DNA of 64,000 nucleotides, taken from Streptomyces sp. YIM 130001 (GTDB lineage Bacteria; Actinomycetota; Actinomycetes; Streptomycetales; Streptomycetaceae). Below are positions 1 to 7,820 of this stretch, one piece after another. The notes below the pieces were generated by a model. It was not told the DNA's origin. It was given only the letters and a program-made list of their open reading frames with translations, and did no database searches. The position numbers and the translations under genes were made by a program. The DNA lies in NCBI RefSeq assembly GCF_003574445.1, contig NZ_KZ984562.1, positions 21,013 to 85,012 on the forward strand, given 5' to 3'. Every line of letters starts with the position of its first letter. Position 1 is the first letter of the stretch.

Positions 1-160
1 CTCATTGGGTCGGGGCCTTCGCCGGGACTTGGCTCATTGGGTCGGGGCCTTCGCCGGGACTTGGCTCATTGGGTCGGGGCCTTCGCCGGGACTTGGCTCG
101 TCGGGCCGGAACCTCCCCCGCGACCTTGCTCACCCCGCCGCAACCTCCCCCGCGAACTCC
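1..160. repeat. 32-bp tandem repeat grading into a gene 3' end
   Basis: Three identical 32-bp units lie at 1-32, 33-64 and 65-96. They are followed by two diverged units at 97-128 and 129-160, and the last of these contains the final codons and stop of the epimerase gene. On the minus strand every unit ends in TGAG, so the gene's own terminal 32 bp look like the seed from which the array grew. The array runs off the left edge, so its full copy number is unknown. Confidence 0.9.
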
Positions 161-1128
161 CGCATCCCCTCCGTGAATCCGACCCGAGCCCGCCAGCCCA
201 GCGTGGCCCGCAGCCGTGACGAGTCGGCGGTGACGTGCCGGACGTCCCCGAGGCGGTACTCGCCCGTCACCACCGGCCGCGGCCCGCCGTACGCATCGGC
301 GATCGCCCCCGCCATCTCGCCGACCGTGTGCGGATCGCCGCTGCCGGTGTTGTAGACAGCCAACGCCCCTGGCGCGGCTGCGTCCTCGAGCGCCGTCGCA
401 TTGGCCGCCGCCACATCGCGTACGTGCACGAAGTCCCGGCGCTGCAGCCCGTCCTCGAACACGCGGGGCGTCTCGCCGCGTGCAAGGGCCGAGCGGAAGA
501 GGGCGGCCACCCCGGCGTACGGGGTGTCCCGGGGCATCCGCGGCCCGTACACGTTGTGGTACCGCAGCGACACCGCCGTCCCGTCCGTCGCCCGGGCCCA
601 GGCGGCGGCCAGATGTTCCTGGGCCAGCTTGGTCGTGGCGTAGACGTTGCGCGGATCCGTCGGAGCGTCCTCGCCGACGAGACCCGGCGCCAACTCCGCA
701 CCGCACACCGGGCACAGCGGCTCGAACCGGCCGGCCGCCAGTTCGGCCACCGCCCGCGGCCCCGGCCGCACCACCCCGTGGTGCGCGCAGGTGTACCTGC
801 CCTCCCCGTACACGACCATCGAGCCCGCAAGGACCAGGCGGCGCACGCCCGCGTCCGCCATGGCGGACAGCAGCACCGCCGTACCCAGGTCGTTGTGCGA
901 GACGTAGTCCGGTGCGTCGCCGAATCCGGTGCCGAGGCCCACCTTGGCCGCCTGGTGACTGACGGCGTCGACCCCGGCGAGCGCTTCGCGGACCGCCTTC
1001 TCGTCCCGCACGTCCGCGCCTTCGTCCTGTCGCAGGTCGAACACCACGGGTTCGTGCCCGCGAGCCGCGAGCTCCTGGACGACATGGGACCCGATGAACC
1101 CGGCACCGCCGGTGACCAGTACACGCAT
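130..1128 (-). CDS. NAD-dependent epimerase/dehydratase (extended SDR)
   Basis: Predicted cytoplasmic sugar-nucleotide epimerase or dehydratase of 332 residues. The start at 1128 places the NAD-binding GGAGFIGSH motif directly after MRVLVT; an upstream in-frame ATG at 1152 would only add unconserved residues. The catalytic YxxxK is visible as YATTK near residue 160. Between them is an insertion with CAHH and CPVC pairs, about 25 residues apart, that could form a zinc site and is seen in a subgroup of these enzymes. The substrate cannot be told from the sequence and no sugar-pathway genes are nearby. The last codons lie inside the 32-bp tandem repeat that runs to the window edge. Confidence 0.88.
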   Translation of the reverse strand: MRVLVTGGAGFIGSHVVQELAARGHEPVVFDLRQDEGADVRDEKAVREALAGVDAVSHQAAKVGLGTGFGDAPDYVSHNDLGTAVLLSAMADAGVRRLVLAGSMVVYGEGRYTCAHHGVVRPGPRAVAELAAGRFEPLCPVCGAELAPGLVGEDAPTDPRNVYATTKLAQEHLAAAWARATDGTAVSLRYHNVYGPRMPRDTPYAGVAALFRSALARGETPRVFEDGLQRRDFVHVRDVAAANATALEDAAAPGALAVYNTGSGDPHTVGEMAGAIADAYGGPRPVVTGEYRLGDVRHVTADSSRLRATLGWRARVGFTEGMREFAGEVAAG

Positions 1129-1274
1129 GAGCCCCACGCTAGGGCGGAGCACCGGCCGAACCGAGGCAGCCCGGCGTCACGTCACAGGTCCGTAAGACCA
1201 TCGGCGGTACGGTCCGGCGGCCGGTCGGCTCGGCCGGGCGGCTCGATCCCGCGGCTCGACCGGGCGCGCCTCGC

Positions 1275-1770
1275 TCAACGGTCGAGATACGCCGGTACGG
1301 CCGGCCCGCGCCGGTGGTCCGTGTCCGACTGCGGCAGACCCGGCTTCGGGAAGATGTGCCCGATGCGCTTCGCCACCGCCTTCCCGGACATGAACAGCGC
1401 CTCCGCGATCCCCTTCCCCTCGTCGGACCGGCCCTGCGCCAGACACTCCAGCACCTCGCGCTCCCGGCCCGTCAGGGAACTCATCGGCTCCTCGCGGTCC
1501 CTGCCCGTCACCGGCTGCGAGACCACCTCGGGGTCCATCGCCGTGCCGCCGGCCGCGACCCGTGCGACGGTGGCGACGAACTCGGCGCCGTCGGTGACCC
1601 GTTCCTTCAGTACGCATCCGGCGCCCTGCGAGCCCGTCGTCAGCAACTCGCGCGCGTACGGCGCCTCCACGTACTGGGAGAGCGGCAGGACCGAGAGGTT
1701 CGGCGGCCGCTCGCGGGCCGCCACCGCAGCCCCTCGTCGGTGAAGTCCGGCTCCCGCACGGGCGGGCCCT
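1275..1770 (-). pseudogene. Decayed NarL/LuxR-family response regulator
   Basis: The open stretch 1275-1724 encodes the end of a receiver domain (LSQYVE..YARELL, then VLKERVTDGAEFV and VAAGGTAMDPEVV) joined to a LuxR helix-turn-helix (LTGREREVLECLAQGRS and PSDTDHRR). Upstream, in another frame at about 1727-1770, the coding sense continues as VREPDFTDEGLR, the usual stretch after the phosphorylated aspartate. So there is a frameshift near 1725, and everything before, including the aspartate, is missing. The recognition region also has an irregular EGKGIAEALF segment. The neighbouring operon ends only 16 bp away. I read this as a dead gene, not a short functional regulator. Confidence 0.75.
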
Positions 1771-1785
1771 CAGGTTCTCGAGCCC

Positions 1786-2100
1786 TCAGCCGGTCTCGCC
1801 CAGATGTGCGCGCCCCGCCTGCGACCGGGCGAGCCAGGACCCGGCACCGGAACCGGCAGCACGTGCCGGGCCGCCCGTGGTGTTCAGCGTCAGGTGGAGC
1901 CGCGTACCGCTGCCCCCGGCAGCCGGATAGCTGCGGGGCTCGTCGGAGTCGAAGAACCGGCTGAGGAGCAGCGCGACCTCCCGCGCCGAATCGGGATCAC
2001 CGGCGACGATGCGGATCTCGACGCGTGCCTCGGCGGTGGCCGACTGTTCACTGCGGCGCGGCCCGGTCGGGCCGAGCGGCTTCGGTGTCTGCAGGGTCAT
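1786..2100 (-). CDS. Conserved hypothetical protein, 104 aa
   Basis: Unrecognised small soluble protein. The ATG at 2100 overlaps the stop of the upstream membrane-protein gene (ATGA), which fixes the start. The central part (ARVEIRIVAGDPDSAREVA followed by LLLSRFF) looks like a beta-alpha unit and is followed by RLHLTLNT. The N- and C-termini are Gly/Pro/Ala-rich. It is the last gene of a three-gene operon with a DUF5994 protein and a single-pass membrane protein. No catalytic motif is visible. Confidence 0.65.
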   Translation of the reverse strand: MTLQTPKPLGPTGPRRSEQSATAEARVEIRIVAGDPDSAREVALLLSRFFDSDEPRSYPAAGGSGTRLHLTLNTTGGPARAAGSGAGSWLARSQAGRAHLGETG

Positions 2101-2405
2101 GTCTTCGTGCCCTTCGTGCCCTTCGTGCCCTTCGTGGCTCTGTCGGCTCCGCTGTCGCCTCTGTGCTGCGGGCGCAGGCGTGCGCGTATCCCGGCGCCCA
2201 GGTCGCGGCGGGACGGGGCGGCGGCCGGTGCGGGGCCGCCGACCGGCGGCCGTGTCGCCCGGTGGGTGCCGCGCGGGCCCCGCACGCTGCGGCTGTAGCG
2301 GTGCAGCGCGATCCGTTCGTCGTGCTGGGCGTTGAGGCGGCGGATGAGGTAGATGCCGATCACGATCATCGCCAGGATGACCGCGACGGTGATTCCGGTG
2401 TCCAT
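2097..2405 (-). CDS. Small single-pass membrane protein
   Basis: 102 residues with one N-terminal membrane segment (residues 5-23, ITVAVILAMIVIGIYLIRR) followed by a positively charged, Pro/Arg-rich cytoplasmic tail. A good GGAGG Shine-Dalgarno stands about 10 nt before the ATG at 2405. The tail ends in a run of TKG repeats (about 2100-2140) made by a 9-bp DNA repeat. It starts 6 bp after the DUF5994 gene and overlaps the next gene by 4 bp, so the three are surely co-transcribed. Function unknown. Confidence 0.65.
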   Translation of the reverse strand: MDTGITVAVILAMIVIGIYLIRRLNAQHDERIALHRYSRSVRGPRGTHRATRPPVGGPAPAAAPSRRDLGAGIRARLRPQHRGDSGADRATKGTKGTKGTKT

Positions 2406-2411
2406 GGCCCG

Positions 2412-2984
2412 TTACCTCCCGACGCGGGCGCCGGACGGCGGGGCCATGGCCCCGCCCTCCGCTTCCCACGCCGCTGCCTGTGAGCCGCCCGGCGGGACTA
2501 CCGCGGCGGGGGCGGTCGGATGGTGTTCCCGCTCGTCGGCGATCAGCGCACTGCCCGTACGGGCCATCCGGGGCGTGCACGCGGCGACCATCAACCGCTC
2601 GGCCGCCTCAGGTGCGGTCTCCGGCGGGATGATCAACAGGTCCCAGCGGCCCACATGGTAGGAGAACAGCAGGAGTTGGTGCGGGTCCTGCTCGCCGCGG
2701 AACCAGCCGACCTTCACCACATGGCCGTTGACGGGAATCTTGCGCGGTACGTGGGGCCAGTGCGTCGGATTGACCGTGAGGCGCGTGATGCGTCCCCAGA
2801 GCGGGTCCAACATGTCGGCCAGGGCGGGGAGTTCGCGTTCCAGGTCCCGGGAGCGGGGCCACCAGGCGCCGTCGAGGAGTCCGGTGCGCGGGCCCGGGGG
2901 CTTGAGGGACAGCCGCAGTGGCGGGTGCCCGGGGGGCTCGGAGGCCGGCGTGACCGGCGGGGTTCGTGCGGTGATCACCGTCAT
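2412..2984 (-). CDS. DUF5994 family protein
   Basis: 190-residue soluble protein of the actinobacterial DUF5994 family, recognised from the conserved stretches RTGLLDGAWWPRSRDLERE, VKVGWFRGEQDPH and WDLLIIPPETA. No enzymatic motif is known to me for this family. The ATG at 2984 is preferred over an upstream start at 3044 because a GGGGACAGG ribosome site precedes it and homology begins soon after. First gene of the three-gene operon running to 1786. The promoter should lie in the 200 bp before the flavin monooxygenase gene's 3' end. Confidence 0.8.
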   Translation of the reverse strand: MTVITARTPPVTPASEPPGHPPLRLSLKPPGPRTGLLDGAWWPRSRDLERELPALADMLDPLWGRITRLTVNPTHWPHVPRKIPVNGHVVKVGWFRGEQDPHQLLLFSYHVGRWDLLIIPPETAPEAAERLMVAACTPRMARTGSALIADEREHHPTAPAAVVPPGGSQAAAWEAEGGAMAPPSGARVGR

Positions 2985-3183
2985 GGTGTCGACCTGTCCC
3001 CGGGCCTGTCGCGCTCGGCCCGGTGCAATAGAACCGAGAGACAAACCGGCACGGAAGCCGGTCGAGAAGCGCTCTCGGTCCTGCCCACGCTACTCCGGCA
3101 GCCGCCCCGACCACGACTGTCCGACGAGCGCCCTTCCGCTTACGGACGCCGGTGCGGCTTTGCGGGCGCGTACGGGACGGGTG

Positions 3184-4320
3184 TCAGTGGCCGCCGTCGG
3201 CGGAGGCGAAGTCGGGCAGTTCCGTGGACAGCAGGTCGTCCGCGGCGCCGTCGAGGAGCTTGGCCGTCTCGGTGGAGCGGGGAAGCATGATGTCCTCGTA
3301 CGCGCGGACGGCGTCGTCGACCGAGTCGTGCTCGACGAGGGCGCGGGCGATGTCGGCGGCGTCCAGCAGCGCGAGGTTGACCCCGACACCGAGCGGCGGC
3401 ATGAGGTGGGCGGCGTCGCCGAGCAGCGTCACGGTGGGGTGGTGGTCCCAGATGTGGGGGACGGGCAGGGCGTGGATGGGGCGGTCGACGTAGTGGCCGT
3501 CGTTGTCGGTGATCAGGCGGCGCAGACGGGGTGACCAGTCGCGGTAGCGGTCCAGGAGCAGCGCGCGGATGCCGTCGGTGTCCGTGGGCGCCAGTCCCGC
3601 TGCGGTGATCCAGTCGGCCGGGACGCGCTGGATGAGGTACACGCGGATGTGGTCGCCGCTGTTCCGCTGGGCGAACAGGCCACGCTCGCCGTCGGCGGCC
3701 GCGGCCCCGCCGAGGCCGACGAGTTCGGCGATGTCGGGGTGCCGGCGGTCCACGTCGTGGAACCAGGCTTCGAGGAAGCTGACTCCGCTGTACCGGGGTG
3801 CGGCGTCGGAGACGGCCGGGCGGACCTTGGACCAGGCGCCGTCCGCGCCGATGACGAGGTCGGCCTCGACGGTGGTGCCGTCGGCGAAACGCAGCTGCCG
3901 CGGTCCGTCCGAGGGGCCGGTGACGTGCGTGAGGGTGCGGCCCCAGCGCACGGTGCCGGGCTCGAGCGATGCGAGGAGCAGGTCGCGCAGTTGGCCGCGG
4001 TCGATCTCCGGCTTGAAGCGTTCGCCCTCCTCGGGGACATGGTGGAAGAGGGTCGCGCCGGACGGGTCGAGCTGGCGCATTTCCTGCCCCTCGGGGCGAG
4101 CGAGCTCGAAGAACTCGTCCAGCAGACCGGCTTCGCGCAGGGCCGACTGTCCGTTGTCGGCGTGCAGATCGAGGGTGCCGCCCTGATCGCGGGTGTCCGG
4201 TCCGGCGTCCCGGTCGTGCACGGTGGCGTCGATGCCGTGCCGCTGGAGGATGCGGGCGCAGGTCAGGCCGCCGGGGCCGGCGCCGATGATGGCGATGCGG
4301 GGGGTGTGGGTGGCGTTCAT
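3184..4320 (-). CDS. FAD-dependent monooxygenase, TetX-like
   Basis: 378-residue class A flavoprotein monooxygenase. Visible motifs are the FAD dinucleotide-binding GAGPGGLTCARIL at residues 12-24, the DG motif in GADGAWSKVRP near residue 155, and the GDAAHLMPPLGVGVN flavin-ribityl motif near residue 290. Members hydroxylate aromatic or polycyclic compounds with NAD(P)H and O2, and some inactivate tetracyclines or rifamycins; the substrate here is unknown. The start at 4320 puts the Rossmann motif at the usual distance from the N-terminus. It is transcribed away from a TetR-family gene, and the shared 342-bp spacer carries a palindromic operator, so substrate-induced derepression is likely. 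Confidence 0.88.
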   Translation of the reverse strand: MNATHTPRIAIIGAGPGGLTCARILQRHGIDATVHDRDAGPDTRDQGGTLDLHADNGQSALREAGLLDEFFELARPEGQEMRQLDPSGATLFHHVPEEGERFKPEIDRGQLRDLLLASLEPGTVRWGRTLTHVTGPSDGPRQLRFADGTTVEADLVIGADGAWSKVRPAVSDAAPRYSGVSFLEAWFHDVDRRHPDIAELVGLGGAAAADGERGLFAQRNSGDHIRVYLIQRVPADWITAAGLAPTDTDGIRALLLDRYRDWSPRLRRLITDNDGHYVDRPIHALPVPHIWDHHPTVTLLGDAAHLMPPLGVGVNLALLDAADIARALVEHDSVDDAVRAYEDIMLPRSTETAKLLDGAADDLLSTELPDFASADGGH

Positions 4321-4612
4321 GGGGTGCTCCGTTCGTGACGCGTGGCAGCACGGCGGCCGGCGGCCGGCGTGCGGTGACTGGCGTGCGGTGGCCGCCGTAC
4401 GGCTCGAGGAAGTGGGCGGGGTGGTGGGCCGCGGCGGCGTGCTGGGCCGCGACGCGGGCCGGGGCGGCCGGCACGGCGGCGTTCGGCGGGCCCGGCGGGC
4501 AGCCGTGAGGAGCCGGAGGTCCGGCGGTGCGGGCCCGGGATTCCGCGGTGAACGGCGACCCGGGGCTGGGGCCCGTCCGCCTGCTACGAGAAAAGCACAC
4601 CGGATCCCTAAG

Positions 4613-4633
4613 TGCAACCGTTCAACTTTTGCA
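4613..4633. promoter_or_regulatory. Palindromic operator, probable TetR-family site
   Basis: A 21-bp imperfect palindrome, TGCAA-CC-GTTCAAC-TT-TTGCA, with 8 matching base pairs per half-site out of 10. It lies 30 bp before the TetR-family ATG and overlaps the putative -35 box of that gene, fitting autorepression. The remainder of the spacer (4321-4612) has no gene that I can see. Confidence 0.65.
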
Positions 4634-4656
4634 TCGGGTCAACCCACAGGTACAGT
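4629..4656 (+). promoter_or_regulatory. Candidate leaderless promoter of TetR gene
   Basis: TTGCAT at 4629-4634 and TACAGT at 4651-4656, spaced by 16 bp, resemble -35 and -10 boxes. The -10 ends 6 bp before the ATG at 4663, so transcription would begin at or next to the start codon. No Shine-Dalgarno precedes this ATG, which fits a leaderless mRNA. Confidence 0.5.
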
Positions 4657-4662
4657 GCAGCC

Positions 4663-5307
4663 ATGCCCAGTCCCGAGCCCGCGGACGCCGCGTCGTCACC
4701 GCAGCCCACCGCCGCGCCGGCCGCCCCCCTCGGGCGCCGCGAGCGCAAGAAGGCAGCCACCCGGCAGGCCATCGCGGATGCGGCCCTGCGCCTGTTCCTG
4801 GAGCGCGGATACGACGACGTCGGCATCCGCGAGATCGCCGACGCCGCCGATGTGTCCACCACCACGCTGTTCAAGCACTTCCCGGCCAAGGAGGCCCTCG
4901 TCTTCGACGAGGACGTCGAGCAGGAGGCCCGCCTGCTGGGTGCCGTACGCGACCGGCCCGACGGGCAGTCCATCCCCGCGGCGCTGCGGGAGCACGCGCT
5001 GGCCGACCGCGCGGCGGGCGGAGGCGGCGACCCGGAATTCACGGCGTTCCGGGACCTCGTGACCAGCACTCCCGCCCTGCGCGACTACCTCCAGGGCATG
5101 TGGTTGCGGCACGCCGCCGCCCTGTCCCAGGTCATCGCCGAGGAAAGCGGCCTGCCCGCCGACGACCCGGCCTGCAGCGCGCTGGCCCACTTCGCCCTCG
5201 AGGCCCCCCGCGCCGTCCACCCCCACGCCGACCCGCGGCACGCCATCACCCGCGCCTTCGACCTGCTGGAGCTCGGCTGGAACGCCCTGCCCCGCACCGG
5301 GAAGTGA
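4663..5307 (+). CDS. TetR/AcrR-family transcriptional repressor
   Basis: 214 residues. The N-terminal helix-turn-helix domain is clear: ATRQAIADAALRLFLERGYDD, then IREIADAADVSTTTLFKHFP at about residues 55-75. The remainder is an alpha-helical ligand-binding domain without recognisable ligand identity. The start at 4663 (MPSPEP) is chosen over an ATG at 4612, because the earlier codons lie inside the operator palindrome. Divergent from the flavin monooxygenase gene, which it probably represses together with itself. Confidence 0.88.
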   Translation: MPSPEPADAASSPQPTAAPAAPLGRRERKKAATRQAIADAALRLFLERGYDDVGIREIADAADVSTTTLFKHFPAKEALVFDEDVEQEARLLGAVRDRPDGQSIPAALREHALADRAAGGGGDPEFTAFRDLVTSTPALRDYLQGMWLRHAAALSQVIAEESGLPADDPACSALAHFALEAPRAVHPHADPRHAITRAFDLLELGWNALPRTGK

Positions 5308-5339
5308 GGACGCAGCTTCCGCGCCCCCGGGTGCACGCC

Positions 5340-5561
5340 TCAGTCGATGCGGAACCGGCTCCCCTCGGTGTCCTGCACCGGGATGCACGAGTCGTGGCCG
5401 CAGTCAGGCGTGCGCACCTGCACCGCGCCGAGCGGGACCGGGCGTGCGCACTCGGCCCCGAGCGCGGCGAGGCGCTCTTCGCCCAAGAGCCCGTCTCCAG
5501 AGGCGGCGCACCGTGACGAGGTGGTTCGGCAGGGCCGGGGTGCGCTCCGTCCCCGGTGCAC
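5340..5561 (-). CDS. Possible small ORF, uncertain
   Basis: 73 codons whose C-terminal half (GAVQVRTPDCGHDSCIPVQD) has a protein-like composition with paired cysteines, while the N-terminal half is Arg-rich and looks like chance translation. It sits between the TetR gene and the ABC ATPase gene, which are convergent. It may be a real small gene with a later start, a remnant, or a shadow. I do not recognise a family. Confidence 0.25.
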   Translation of the reverse strand: MHRGRSAPRPCRTTSSRCAASGDGLLGEERLAALGAECARPVPLGAVQVRTPDCGHDSCIPVQDTEGSRFRID

Positions 5562-6272
5562 CTACCGCGCGTTCACCTGCTCCGTGAGTCTGCCCTTGCG
5601 CAGGTGGAGAATCCGGTCGGACTGGGCGGCCAGGTGCTGGGAATGGGTGACGACGACCACGCATTTGCCCTGTACGTGGGCGAGTTCGGCGAAGGTGTCG
5701 ATGATGCCCTGGGCGGTGTCCTCGTCGAGATTGCCGGTGGGTTCGTCGGCGAACAGGATGTCGACGTCGCAGGCGAGGGCCCGCGCGATGGCGACGCGCT
5801 GCTGCTGGCCGCCGGACAGCTGCAGCACATTGCTCATGGCCATCGCCCGGTCGAGGCCGATGTCCTCAAGTATCCGCAGTGCACGGGCCCTTCGGCTTCC
5901 GATGGCGGGCTTGGCACCGGTGATCTCCATGGCGGTCGTGACGTTCTGCAGGGCGGTCATGTAGGTGAGCAGGTTGTACTGCTGGAAGATCGTGGCGGCG
6001 TGCTTGTTGCGGTACCGGCCGAGACCGAGGGTGGTGAGGTCCTGGCCGTCGAAGCTGATCGTTCCCTTGGTGGGGGTGTCGAGGCCGCTGGCGAGGCTCA
6101 GCAGCGTGGTCTTGCCGCTGCCCGAGGGGCCCAGGATGGTGGAGAAGGTGCCGCGTTCGAAGGCGTGGTCGATGCCCTTGAGGACTGTGGTCCTGCGGCG
6201 CTGACCGGAGTAGGTGTGGCTGACGTCCGTCAGGCGCAGTACGGGCACGGAGGTGGCGTTGACGCTGGTCAT
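5562..6272 (-). CDS. ABC transporter ATP-binding protein (MacB/LolD type)
   Basis: 236-residue ABC ATPase with Walker A GPSGSGKTT (about residue 49), Q-loop IFQQYNLL, signature LSGGQQQR, Walker B DILFADEPTGN and switch histidine in VVTHS. The sequence class is the one that pairs with FtsX/MacB permeases, used for export of peptides, lipoproteins or antibiotics, or for sensing. It is last in an apparent operon of two permeases and this ATPase, starting 6 bp after the preceding permease stop. The divergent two-component pair at 9349-11198 is the likely regulator, as in peptide-antibiotic sensing modules. Substrate unknown. Confidence 0.88.
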   Translation of the reverse strand: MTSVNATSVPVLRLTDVSHTYSGQRRRTTVLKGIDHAFERGTFSTILGPSGSGKTTLLSLASGLDTPTKGTISFDGQDLTTLGLGRYRNKHAATIFQQYNLLTYMTALQNVTTAMEITGAKPAIGSRRARALRILEDIGLDRAMAMSNVLQLSGGQQQRVAIARALACDVDILFADEPTGNLDEDTAQGIIDTFAELAHVQGKCVVVVTHSQHLAAQSDRILHLRKGRLTEQVNAR

Positions 6273-6278
6273 GGCGGG

Positions 6279-7661
6279 TCAGTTGCCCTTCGTGAGGATG
6301 GAACGGGGACTCAGGCGCAGCACCGCACCGGCCGGGACGGCCGTGGCGAGCAGGCCGATACCGAGGCCGACGGCGCCGACCGTGGCGAGGTCGGCCGGGT
6401 CGAGTCGTACGGTGATCTCGTCGATGGGGTCGGCGTTCTCGACCGGCTTGTCGTTCATGTCGATGCCTTCACCGACGCCCGTACGCCCAGGGGCCGGTGG
6501 CTCCCAGGAGTCCAACTTCTCCTGGGCGGCGGAGGCTTCCGTGCCGAGCAGCGCCTGGCCGGCGCTCTGCGTGAGCCGCGGTGCGAACAGCGCGCTCACA
6601 CCGATGGCGAGAGCGGCCACCACCACGATTTCCAGGGCCTGTTGGGCTATCAGCCTGCTCTTCTTCTCGCCCATCGCGAGGAGTACGCCGTACTCCTTGC
6701 GGCGCTGCTTGACGGCGAGGTTGACGAGCAGGGCCAGTACGGCCGCGCCGGCGAAGCCCATCAGCCACATGGCGACGGTGGCCGTCGAGCTGATGCTCTT
6801 GAGCGGGCCGGTCATCTGCCGGACGGCCTTGTCGTTGGCGGCCAGCTCGAATCCGTCCAGTGCCGAGCCCGCGACTTGCTCGGCCTCCTCCTTGAACTCG
6901 CCCTGTGCATCGGCGTCCTGGAGAAGGAACGTCGCACTGCCGGCCTGCTGCGCACCGTCGTTCTCGGAGCTGAGCGAGGAGAGGCCGCCGACCGCGCCGT
7001 ACAGCATGTTGGCCGGGCTGACGCCGTACTCCGGCTCGGGCTCCGAAGTGGCGCGCGGGTCACGGTAGATGCCGGCCACGGTGAAGTCGGCCGTGGTCTT
7101 CTCGTCGTTACCGGTCAGCGCGAACGTGTCGCCGACCGCGAGGCCGTTCTGCTTCGCCAGTCGCTCCTCGATCAACAGCCGTCGGCTGTCCTTGTCGGCG
7201 GCCGTGAGGTGCTTGCCGGACAGGAGCGTGAAGTTGCCGCTGCGGAAGTCGGGCAGCAGTGCGGAGTCGAGGACTCCGACGGCCGCGGTGCCGCCCGGCC
7301 CCATCGGCTCCTGCGGTCCGCCCTCGACCAGCTTGTTCTTGCCCTTGATGATGCCGCGATCCCACAACGAGTAGGTGTACTTCTGCACTTGGGGCAGCTT
7401 CCCGAGCTTGTCGACCGTGCCCGCGTCGATCCGCGGTGCCTGCAGACCGCCACCTGATCCGGCCGAACTGCCCAGGTCCATCTGGAGGTTGACCTCCGCG
7501 CCGACGGACCGCTTCGCGTCCTGCTCGGCCCGTGCCGTGGCGCCGTTGATGAGGACGCCGGCCAGCACCATCAGGGAGATGACGAGGAAGGTGGCCCAGG
7601 TGATCAGAGTGCGGCCCTTGCGGGCCCACAGGCTGAGCCCTGCGCGTTTGACGAAATTCAT
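6279..7661 (-). CDS. FtsX-like ABC transporter permease 1
   Basis: 460 residues. The first membrane segment is at residues 15-40 (starting MNFVKRAGLSLWARKGRTLI), followed by a large extracytoplasmic MacB-type domain of about 250 residues. Three membrane segments lie towards the C-terminus (MWLMGFAGAAVLALLVNLAV, then QQALEIVVVAALAIG, then VGAVGLGIGLLATAVPAG). The ATG at 7661 is chosen because the second permease starts with the same MNFVKRAG sequence. The two permeases are paralogues and probably form a heterodimer with the ATPase encoded downstream. Confidence 0.85.
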   Translation of the reverse strand: MNFVKRAGLSLWARKGRTLITWATFLVISLMVLAGVLINGATARAEQDAKRSVGAEVNLQMDLGSSAGSGGGLQAPRIDAGTVDKLGKLPQVQKYTYSLWDRGIIKGKNKLVEGGPQEPMGPGGTAAVGVLDSALLPDFRSGNFTLLSGKHLTAADKDSRRLLIEERLAKQNGLAVGDTFALTGNDEKTTADFTVAGIYRDPRATSEPEPEYGVSPANMLYGAVGGLSSLSSENDGAQQAGSATFLLQDADAQGEFKEEAEQVAGSALDGFELAANDKAVRQMTGPLKSISSTATVAMWLMGFAGAAVLALLVNLAVKQRRKEYGVLLAMGEKKSRLIAQQALEIVVVAALAIGVSALFAPRLTQSAGQALLGTEASAAQEKLDSWEPPAPGRTGVGEGIDMNDKPVENADPIDEITVRLDPADLATVGAVGLGIGLLATAVPAGAVLRLSPRSILTKGN

Positions 7662-7820
7662 GGGGGTATCGGCTCTCTGGTCCGTGCGGATGGATGGGTG
7701 GATGGATGGGTGGTCGTTTCGGGCGGGGTGTCGGCACGGGCGGCTCACCGGCCGGGGCGGCTGGCCGGTCTCACCGGCTACGGGCGGCTGTTCGGCCCCA
7801 CCGGCCGTGCGGGGACCCGG

